DNA of 6,086 bases from Bacteroidales bacterium 45-6. Lineage in GTDB: Bacteria; Bacteroidota; Bacteroidia; Bacteroidales; Dysgonomonadaceae. Positions 1 through 4,973 of the stretch are shown in pieces. The stretch covers positions 1 to 6,086 of the forward strand of contig MKRS01000625.1 in assembly GCA_001897035.1 (NCBI GenBank), given 5' to 3'. Within the stretch, counting starts at the first letter, position 1. Each line of letters begins with the position of its first letter. The position numbers and the translations under genes were made by a program. The notes beneath the pieces are model-generated. The model saw nothing but the letters and a program-made list of their open reading frames with translations, was not told the origin of the DNA and searched no databases.

Positions 1-1760
1 AAGTGCGGCCATCTCCTTTTTTCTCTTTTTGGGCATATACTGCTTATTTCTTTCTGTTGATGTATGCAGTATATTTTATCTGGAGGTATTTCACTAATAA
101 AAAGATATTTGCTCATCGGCTCGAAATGGAAAAGGTGAAGGAACAAAACATGAAAAAGCTGACTCAGGCCCGTATCAACTTTTTTACTAATATATCTCAT
201 GACTTGAAAACACCCCTCACTCTAGTTATCGACCCATTAAAACAGCTCAAGGAGTTCTTGCCGGAAGATCAATCGCCTAATGCCTCTGCATATATACATA
301 TTATCGAAAAAAATGTAAATCGCATCCAACGGATGATAAGCCAGTTGTTACAGTTCAGGGAAATTGAGAGCCAGAAGATCACCTTCAACCCCCAACCTGG
401 CGATCTGGTGCAATACATCAGGGACATTTTCTCTTTATTTGAACTTTATGCCAACAAAAAAGGTATAGAAACCCAAATAAAATCTGATTTTGAAAGCTTT
501 TATACCAGTTTCGACCACGATATAATAGAAAAAATATTCACCAATTTGTTTTCGAACGCAATGAAATATACTTTCGAAAATGGATATGTGGATCTTAAAA
601 TCAATAAAATCCACCCAGAAAATCTTCCGAAATTTGGACTTCGAGCAAAATCGGAAGTTGAATATATTTCTGTTGCCACCACCAACACGGGCACCGAGAT
701 CCCCGAAGACAAGAAGGAAGCCATTTTTGAGTCTTTCAATCGGCTTATATCCGGAAAATCAGGATTTGAGGAAAGTACCGGGCTTGGATTGGCCATTGTC
801 AAGGAGTTGGTTGACAGCATAGGCGGAAAGATCGTGCTAAGGTCGATGGATGCAAAAGTGACGTTCACAGTTGTTTTACCTTTTACCCTTAATATGGGCA
901 AGGCAAACAGCGAAGTGTCGTCGTATGATTACGCTATCTCAGAGATTGACAACATTCTTGCTCAGTCTCAGGAATTGGACAAACAAGACAAGCGGAGTCG
1001 TAAGATGCACACCATTGTTGTCATTGAGGACGATGCCGATCTTAGGACATATATGGAACAGCGGCTGTCGGAATTTTACAACGTGCACACGGCCAAAAAT
1101 GGCAATGAAGGTATAGCTAAAATGGAAAGGATATTTCCCCAGATGGTGATCACTGACCTGATGATGCCCGAAGCCGATGGATTTGACGTTTGCCGCAGCT
1201 TACGCTCCAACATCAAGACAAGCCACATCCCGATAGTCGTGTTGTCGGCCTTGGGAAGGAACACAGAAAACAAGATCAAGGCTTTAGAAAGTGGCGCCAA
1301 CGTTTTTATTGACAAACCGTTTGATATGGATTATCTCCTCAGGCAGGTCGACAATCTTATCAAGAGCCAAAACGAACTTAAAGAAGCATACAGCAAAAGA
1401 TACATTGCCGAACCTTCCAAGATCACTTTCTCTTCGGCCGACGAAGAGTTGCTCAGAAAGGCTATGGAATGTATCGAGGAAAACATTGGCAATATTGATT
1501 ACAATGTGGAATCTTTTGTCTCCGACATGGCCATCGGCCGCACGCTGCTCTACCAAAAAATAAACGACATACTTGGAATGTCGATCAAGGAATTCATCAT
1601 GGATGTCCGGCTCAAGCGCGGGGCACAATTACTCGAAGAATCTGATATGACTGTATCCGAAATTTCTGACATGACGGGATTCAACAACCCCAAATATTTC
1701 AGCATTTGCTTTAAGAAAAACTTTGGTCTAACACCCTCCGAATTTAGAAAGAAGTCTTGA
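1..1760 (+). CDS. Hybrid two-component system (HTCS) sensor kinase/response regulator, C-terminal part (5' end outside window)
   Basis: One polypeptide that senses a periplasmic oligosaccharide and activates a glycan-utilisation operon (family knowledge). Residue numbers count from the first full codon at position 3, a GTG that is internal rather than a start. Seen in order: a membrane segment (about 9-30, FWAYTAYFFLLMYAVYFIWR); a HisKA domain with H-box FFTNISHDLKTPL, phospho-acceptor His66; a HATPase domain with N-box NLFSNAMKYT (about 181-190), F-box IFESFNR and G2-box STGLGLAIVK (about 258-267); a receiver domain with acidic pair E342/D343, phospho-acceptor D385 in ITDLMMPEADG, S415 and K438 (DKPF); and an AraC-type HTH (about 485-583, ending GLTPSEFRKKS). 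The kinase G1-box reads TNTGTEIP, with Asn where Asp is usual. The periplasmic beta-propeller and Y_Y_Y domains normal for HTCS (about 1300 residues) must lie upstream. It lies 305 bp before a susC-like gene in the same direction, its probable target. Family call is very secure; the ligand cannot be told. Confidence 0.96.
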   Translation, partial: VRPSPFFSFWAYTAYFFLLMYAVYFIWRYFTNKKIFAHRLEMEKVKEQNMKKLTQARINFFTNISHDLKTPLTLVIDPLKQLKEFLPEDQSPNASAYIHIIEKNVNRIQRMISQLLQFREIESQKITFNPQPGDLVQYIRDIFSLFELYANKKGIETQIKSDFESFYTSFDHDIIEKIFTNLFSNAMKYTFENGYVDLKINKIHPENLPKFGLRAKSEVEYISVATTNTGTEIPEDKKEAIFESFNRLISGKSGFEESTGLGLAIVKELVDSIGGKIVLRSMDAKVTFTVVLPFTLNMGKANSEVSSYDYAISEIDNILAQSQELDKQDKRSRKMHTIVVIEDDADLRTYMEQRLSEFYNVHTAKNGNEGIAKMERIFPQMVITDLMMPEADGFDVCRSLRSNIKTSHIPIVVLSALGRNTENKIKALESGANVFIDKPFDMDYLLRQVDNLIKSQNELKEAYSKRYIAEPSKITFSSADEELLRKAMECIEENIGNIDYNVESFVSDMAIGRTLLYQKINDILGMSIKEFIMDVRLKRGAQLLEESDMTVSEISDMTGFNNPKYFSICFKKNFGLTPSEFRKKS

Positions 1761-1774
1761 AGGCTTCTTTTTTT
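1746..1774 (+). terminator. Intrinsic terminator of the HTCS gene
   Basis: A 9-bp stem (1748-1756 paired with 1762-1770, one G-T wobble) closes a 5-nt loop that contains the TGA stop codon. An uninterrupted run of seven T (1768-1774) overlaps and follows the 3' arm. The hairpin is modest in GC, but its position on the stop codon and the T-run make it a good rho-independent terminator. It separates HTCS transcription from the susC-like gene. Confidence 0.75.
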
Positions 1775-1802
1775 GTGTCCGTTATGCAAACGCAAGGGGA
1801 CA

Positions 1803-1831
1803 TGTACAAAATAGAACCATTTCTGTACAAA
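1803..1831 (+). promoter_or_regulatory. Direct-repeat operator candidate for the HTCS AraC-type domain
   Basis: Two identical octamers, TGTACAAA, lie at 1803-1810 and 1824-1831, a start-to-start distance of 21 bp. AraC-family proteins bind directly repeated half-sites about two helical turns apart (AraI1/I2 of araBAD are the classic case). The second copy ends about 30 bp upstream of the -7 element at 1861, so a bound dimer would abut the -33 region as a class II activator does. Repeat and spacing are seen directly; binding by the upstream HTCS is inferred. Confidence 0.55.
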
Positions 1832-1860
1832 CCAATACCATCACATTGTTCAGCATCAGC

Positions 1861-1868
1861 TATTTTTG
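1861..1868 (+). promoter_or_regulatory. Bacteroidetes -7 promoter element for the susC-like gene
   Basis: TATTTTTG matches the Bacteroidetes consensus TAnnTTTG exactly. It is the only such match on this strand between the HTCS terminator and the susC-like start. No clear TTTG or TTG sits at the usual -33 distance, which fits an activator-dependent promoter. Transcription would start near 1875 and give a leader of roughly 190 nt. Confidence 0.5.
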
Positions 1869-2065
1869 TGCATCGCAAATAAGCTGTCTATTCCTATGCC
1901 AGAAAACAATCTGTTATTCCCTGAGGCGAAGAAAACAGAAACATACATGTCTTCGATACTAATAGGAAGACACCCCTGATGATATTGAGAAAAGATTCTC
2001 CGGCCTGGCTGGAGATGTAGATGTGGAGATGTTTTTTTTAACATAAATCTAAATACTGAATTTAT
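1869..2065 (+). other. Long untranslated leader ahead of the susC-like gene
   Basis: No convincing gene is visible here. The stretch holds a perfect 7-bp inverted repeat, TGTCTTC (1948-1954) with GAAGACA (1966-1972), loop 11 nt, which could form a weak hairpin in the leader RNA. A 27-codon open frame (ATG at 1896, TGA ending at 1979) covers part of it, but nothing marks it as translated. The last 25 bases before the ATG are A/T-rich with no Shine-Dalgarno motif, as is common in Bacteroidetes. Confidence 0.4.
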
Positions 2066-3253
2066 ATGACAAATGGAACTCGCAGAAAGCTGAAAAGCTA
2101 TTTAACGATTGCTGCATTGCTCTTGCTATCGGCAATCGATGTTTATTCCCAACAAAACATCAGCAAAATCTCCGGGAAGGTGGTTGATGAAAGTGGAGAG
2201 CCTTTGATTGGGGTCACTGTCCGGGTGAAAGGATCCAGCAATGTTGGTACAGTCACCGATATGGACGGACAGTTTTCCTTGCAGGCGGCACCTGCATCAA
2301 GCTTGTCTTTTTCGTATGTAGGCTACACCGAGAAAGTGGTGAAGGCAAGTTCTGCCGGGTCGATGAATGTGACCCTGACGGAAGACAATAAACAACTCAA
2401 TGAAGTGGTTGTCGTGGGGTATGGCACGCAAAAGAAAAAAGATTTGACGGGAGGTCTTTCTGTAATTGGAAAAGAGACTCTCGACATGGTCTCCACAAGC
2501 AATCTGATGGATCGTCTGGTAGGACAAGTTGCAGGTTTGAGCATTACCACTACGAATGCGTCTCCAGGAAGCGACCAGTCGATACTCATTCGTGGAGAAA
2601 ACTCCCTTTCCGCAAGCAACACTCCCTTGATTGTTCTCGATGGAATTCCCTACAGCGGCTCGCTGGTAGACCTTGATCCCAACACCATTGAAAACCTATC
2701 TGTACTGAAAGATGCGTCCGCCGTGTCGATCTATGGATCCAGAGGATCGAACGGTGTAATACTTATCCAAACAAAAAGGGGGATGAAGGGGAAACCTCAA
2801 GTCACTTACAAGGGACAATTCGGATTGGCTGAACCTATGCAAAGAATTCAGGTTATGGGTCCCAATGAATACATCCGTTTCCAGCAAGATATTGGCCGCC
2901 TTAAGGAAGGATATTCCGGTGATCAGCTTGACCCCGTGGCTGGCAACATTATCAGTCTTAGCGAACGCGATAATTATATAAAAGGCATTACCAATAACTG
3001 GCAAGATTATATTTTTAAGACAGGCTTCACGATGGATCATCAGATTGGAGTTGCCGGTGGTACGGATGAAACCAAGTACATGGGTTCTCTTTCATACCTG
3101 AGCCAGGAGGGGGTGGTTTATAATTCGAAATTATCCCGGACCAATATCTCGGTGAATGTTGACCAGGTTTTCAACAAATGGCTGACCATCGGTATAGGCA
3201 CACAATTCATCCAGAAACAAAATGGTGGATTTTCATTCTGTTTTTTCTTTTAG
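2066..3253 (+). pseudogene. SusC/RagA-type TonB-dependent outer-membrane receptor, 3' truncated
   Basis: SusC-family proteins are about 1000-residue beta-barrels that import glycans with a SusD lipoprotein lid. Seen here: a signal peptide (1-29, cut likely after VYS); a carboxypeptidase-D-regulatory-like domain (about 35-105, ISGKVVDESGEPLIGVTVRV); a TonB box region (LNEVVVVGYGTQKKKDLTGG, 111-130); a plug domain (about 125-238) with LIVLDGIPYSG, LSVLKDASAVSIYGSRGSNG and VILIQTKRG; and the first barrel strands to about residue 389 (IGIGTQFIQKQNGGF). The frame then runs into the unrelated tail SFCFFF and a stop. More than half the barrel is missing, and no susD follows, so the product should not fold into a transporter. 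It follows an HTCS gene, the usual order in a polysaccharide utilisation locus. The break near 3230 is either a real deletion/insertion or an assembly join. Family is certain; loss of function is a strong inference. Confidence 0.93.
3226..3236. other. Breakpoint joining the susC-like gene to an unrelated accessory segment
   Basis: Coding similarity to SusC ends at the Gly-Gly-Phe codons (3224-3232). Immediately after comes the start (ATG AAA ATC, read on the minus strand from 3236) of what looks like a gene divergent from the HxlR regulator. Both genes are therefore cut at the same point. No target-site duplication, terminal inverted repeat, transposase or integrase can be matched to the join inside this window. 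Confidence 0.55.
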
Positions 3254-3282
3254 TTCAATCAGATTAATATGTTTTGATGTAG

Positions 3283-3290
3283 CAAAGTTA
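3283..3290 (-). promoter_or_regulatory. Minus-strand -7 element of a lost divergent gene
   Basis: Read on the minus strand, this is TAACTTTG, a match to TAnnTTTG. Downstream of it on that strand lie about 45 bases of A-rich leader and then ATG at 3236. Only about three codons of plausible gene remain before the frame enters antisense susC sequence and stops. Divergence from an HxlR-type regulator is the common arrangement for that family's target gene. No good -33 element is seen. Confidence 0.4.
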
Positions 3291-3336
3291 TAGACTACTG
3301 ATCTGAAATGCTATAAGGGATAATTTTGTCGTATGA

Positions 3337-3364
3337 TGATAATTTCAGCACTATGGTATTATCA
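3337..3364. promoter_or_regulatory. Dyad operator candidate between the divergent promoters (HxlR regulator)
   Basis: A perfect 7-bp inverted repeat, TGATAAT at 3337-3343 and ATTATCA at 3358-3364, is separated by 14 bp; CA (3346-3347) and TG (3354-3355) add two more symmetric pairs inside. It covers the -33 region of the regulator's own promoter and lies between the two opposed -7 elements. HxlR proteins bind as dimers to dyads near divergent promoters, so autorepression is the simplest reading. Binding is inferred. Confidence 0.45.
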
Positions 3365-3377
3365 ATGAGTTAATTCG

Positions 3378-3385
3378 TATTTTTG
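3378..3385 (+). promoter_or_regulatory. -7 promoter element of the HxlR-family gene
   Basis: TATTTTTG matches TAnnTTTG exactly and lies 12 nt before the ATG at 3398. The leader would be very short and is almost all A, the same layout as the AbiE promoter at 4221. A TTG at 3383 opens the frame five codons earlier but is part of this promoter element, which argues against it as a start. Confidence 0.5.
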
Positions 3386-3397
3386 TACAAAAAAAAG

Positions 3398-3745
3398 ATG
3401 TCTGTTTACGAACGTAAGATTCCGGTTGATTTGACTTGTGGAATAAATATTGCGATGGAAGTCATCGGGTCGAAATGGAAATTGTGTATTATCGATCTGA
3501 TAAATAGAAAAGTTACACGCCCCAAAGACATGAATGAAACGATTGCAGGAATCAATAAACGAGTGTTGCAACAACAATTGAAAGAATTGGAGATAAGTGG
3601 CATGATTTCAAAAACGGTTTATGCAGAGGTACCTTTGAGGGTTGAATATTTTTTGACAGAGATAGGTTTGAGCATTCTGCCGCTTCTGAGATCTATCGAA
3701 GACTGGGGCAATCTGTATGCCAGCCTTTCAAACAAGGATGATTGA
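3398..3745 (+). CDS. HxlR-family winged-helix transcriptional regulator
   Basis: A 115-residue cytoplasmic DNA-binding protein, normal length for the family. Seen: the N-terminal conserved Cys14, then the family signature EVIGSKWKLCIIDLI (21-35); the recognition region GINKRVLQQQLKELEISGMI (51-70); and the wing strand VPLRVEYFLTEIG (78-90), followed by a C-terminal dimer helix (LSILPLLRSIEDWGNLYASL). In HxlR proteins such as HypR, a cysteine at this N-terminal position can form a redox-sensing disulfide. Here there is a second cysteine, Cys30, inside the first DNA-binding-domain helix. Other members respond to aldehydes or quinones, so the signal is open. The ATG at 3398 was chosen because the upstream TTG at 3383 lies in the promoter. 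Its presumed divergent target gene has been cut off at about 3236, leaving the regulator without a partner in the window. Family call is secure; target and ligand are unknown. Confidence 0.93.
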   Translation: MSVYERKIPVDLTCGINIAMEVIGSKWKLCIIDLINRKVTRPKDMNETIAGINKRVLQQQLKELEISGMISKTVYAEVPLRVEYFLTEIGLSILPLLRSIEDWGNLYASLSNKDD

Positions 3746-3942
3746 AATTGCTCTTGATTTGTGATTTAAAAGCGATGTGCTAATGATAAAGATTTATCAA
3801 GAATCACTTGTTACCAGTTTTGAGGTGCAGATTTAGACGACTTGAGATAGAAACTTCATTGTTTACTGTTTTTTACTAAAAATGTTTATAATCAATGAGC
3901 TCAGGTGTTGAATGTCTTGCTTGGGAATCTTTACAAAAAGTA

Positions 3943-3960
3943 TTTTGAAAACTTTCAAAA
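3943..3960. repeat. Perfect 18-bp inverted repeat
   Basis: TTTTGAAAACTTTCAAAA consists of two perfect 8-bp arms with a 2-bp centre. The gap is too short for a useful RNA hairpin and no T-run follows, so a dimeric protein-binding site is more likely than a terminator. It is not next to any promoter that I can recognise, and such AT-rich palindromes can arise by chance. Confidence 0.4.
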
Positions 3961-4100
3961 GTCACCATAATAAACACAAAGCTGTCCGTATTCTTTCCTA
4001 TAAAGAGGCCTAAAAGCAATCCTAACGAGTTATTAGCCAATTTTTTCGCTTGATAGTCGATAGCGCATGTATATGAATGTGTTAAGTGTTTTGAACCGTT

Positions 4101-4117
4101 TACTAGATGTTCTAGTA
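4101..4117. repeat. Perfect 17-bp inverted repeat
   Basis: TACTAGATGTTCTAGTA consists of 7-bp arms with a 3-bp centre. It lies about 70 bp upstream of the AbiE operator palindrome and shares no sequence with it. A second short dyad, GCGCATTGCGC, follows at 4128-4138 in otherwise AT-rich DNA. A distal regulatory site is possible; nothing else supports it. Confidence 0.4.
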
Positions 4118-4183
4118 TCTGTAACGCGCGCATTGCGCCCAGTTCATGTTTATCTAATGATCGATAAAATATTTTTCGGAAAA

Positions 4184-4213
4184 TGTCCCGTTTTTTACGC
4201 AATAAACGGGACA
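4184..4213. promoter_or_regulatory. Palindromic operator of the AbiE toxin-antitoxin operon
   Basis: Perfect 10-bp arms, TGTCCCGTTT (4184-4193) and AAACGGGACA (4204-4213), are separated by 10 bp. The right arm ends 7 bp before the -7 element at 4221, so a protein bound here would cover the -33 region and block RNA polymerase. AbiEi of Streptococcus agalactiae represses its own promoter by binding inverted repeats, so this is the likely site for the antitoxin encoded just downstream. As RNA it could also form a hairpin, but it precedes the promoter and lacks a following T-run. Confidence 0.7.
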
Positions 4214-4220
4214 AATAGTT

Positions 4221-4228
4221 TATATTTG
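4221..4228 (+). promoter_or_regulatory. -7 promoter element of the AbiE operon
   Basis: TATATTTG matches TAnnTTTG exactly. The ATG at 4245 follows after 16 nt of nearly pure A, so the leader is only about 10 nt. The -33 region has no TTTG and falls inside or at the edge of the palindrome. Confidence 0.6.
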
Positions 4229-4244
4229 CAAAAAAAAGTATTCG

Positions 4245-4973
4245 ATGAAAATATCTGATATCGTTGCAAATACCATAGATAGGCTGCCGACAGACTATAT
4301 TTTCACCTATACTGATTTTAATATAGATGTGAATCGGAAAGATGCAGTGGTAAAAGCCTTAAACAGAATGGTAGCTGCGGGGAAAATAACAAAACTGTCA
4401 AAAGGAAAATTTTACAAACCGCGTCAGTCCCGGTTTGGAGCTTTACAGCCCTCCGCATATCAGATTGCAAAAGACTTGTTGGAACAAGACGGCGAAATAA
4501 TCGGATACATTACAGGTTACAATGCATACAGCGAAATGGGCCTTACTACCCAGATACCTGCTACGCTCCAGATTGGTACCAACAAGTACCGGAGAGCTAT
4601 CACAAGGGGATTATATAAAATTTCATTCATTGTTCAGCCGAATAAGATTACCAAAACAAATATTGAATTGCTACGTATTCTCGATGCCATTCGTTTTATC
4701 CGGGAAATTCCGGCTACTACTCCGGACGAGGCTTGCAAGCGGTTGGTGATTATTCTATCTCAACTTCCGGCCGAAAAAGTAAAAATGTTGGCTACGCTGG
4801 TATTAAAATACAACCCTGCCGTACAGGCACTTTGTGGAGCGATGCTCGAAAGTGTCGGAGCAGATAAGTCATTGACGGATAAAATTGCAGCATCCTTGAA
4901 TCCGGTGACTGAATACAAAATTCCTGTATCTGAGTCTGTATTACCAAACAAAAGTAAATGGAGGATCAAATAA
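4245..4973 (+). CDS. AbiEi-type (DUF6088-like) antitoxin and transcriptional repressor
   Basis: A 242-residue protein, first gene of a two-gene type IV (AbiE) toxin-antitoxin operon. The N-terminal winged-helix domain (about 1-75) shows TYTDFNIDVNRKDAVVKALN, then RMVAAGKITKLSKGKFYKP and FGALQPS, the pattern of DUF6088/AbiEi N-terminal domains (DNA binding). The C-terminal domain carries the family hallmark YITGYNAYSEMGLTTQIP (88-105). In characterised AbiE systems the antitoxin does not bind the toxin but opposes its effect, and its winged helix autorepresses the operon. The palindrome at 4184-4213 is the expected binding site. The start is the ATG 16 nt after the -7 element. The stop codon overlaps the toxin ATG by one base (TAATG). 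Residues about 138-200 form helical sequence rich in Leu, Ala and Lys, perhaps the antitoxin part. Family placement is confident; the exact subfamily is less so. Confidence 0.9.
   Translation: MKISDIVANTIDRLPTDYIFTYTDFNIDVNRKDAVVKALNRMVAAGKITKLSKGKFYKPRQSRFGALQPSAYQIAKDLLEQDGEIIGYITGYNAYSEMGLTTQIPATLQIGTNKYRRAITRGLYKISFIVQPNKITKTNIELLRILDAIRFIREIPATTPDEACKRLVIILSQLPAEKVKMLATLVLKYNPAVQALCGAMLESVGADKSLTDKIAASLNPVTEYKIPVSESVLPNKSKWRIK
4960..4964 (+). promoter_or_regulatory. Shine-Dalgarno-like GGAGG that decides the toxin start
   Basis: GGAGG lies within the last codons of the antitoxin gene, 8 nt before the ATG at 4973. It overlaps the alternative ATG at 4958, and so favours 4973 as the true start. 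Strong SD sites are uncommon in Bacteroidetes, where leaders are usually A-rich, so this suggests translational coupling of toxin to antitoxin. Confidence 0.55.

Larger units (their letters stand above)
3746..4183. other. Gene-poor AT-rich stretch between the HxlR gene and the AbiE operon
   Basis: No recognisable gene and no TAnnTTTG element was found on either strand. The HxlR gene has no obvious intrinsic terminator. Two perfect palindromes lie here (3943-3960, 4101-4117). A minus-strand frame is open from 4214 to 3876 (112 codons from a TTG, 85 codons from the ATG at 4133). It contains a hydrophobic stretch (NNSLGLLLGLFIG) but resembles nothing I know, has no promoter or leader that I can see, and begins inside the AbiE operator. 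I treat it as unproven, possibly the remnant of a gene. Confidence 0.5.

Noticed and set aside
500..901. 133-codon minus-strand open frame inside the HTCS kinase domain
   Set aside because: It is antisense to clearly conserved HisKA/HATPase coding sequence and its translation has no domain-like pattern.
1284..1628. 114-codon minus-strand open frame across the receiver/HTH region
   Set aside because: Antisense shadow of conserved receiver and AraC-domain codons; no promoter or leader of its own.
1856..2044. 62-codon minus-strand open frame in the HTCS-susC gap
   Set aside because: It opposes the predicted promoter and leader of the susC-like gene and has no recognisable content or start signals.
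2696..3040. 114-codon minus-strand open frame inside the susC-like gene
   Set aside because: Antisense to plug and barrel sequence that matches SusC throughout.
3383..3397. Upstream TTG start for the HxlR-family gene, adding MYKKK
   Set aside because: These bases overlap the end of the TATTTTTG promoter element and the expected transcription start, so they would not be translated.
3746..3810. Pairs CTTGAT/ATCAAG and GTGATT/AATCAC after the HxlR gene as a terminator or pseudoknot
   Set aside because: Short AT-rich matches far apart, not nested, with no T-run; consistent with chance.
4184..4213. Reading the GTCCCG/CGGGAC palindrome as an intrinsic terminator
   Set aside because: No T-run follows on the plus strand and it abuts a perfect -7 element, so an operator is the better explanation.
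4067..4258. 63-codon plus-strand open frame running into the AbiEi start
   Set aside because: It spans the operator and promoter of the AbiE operon and overlaps the antitoxin start in another frame; nothing supports translation.
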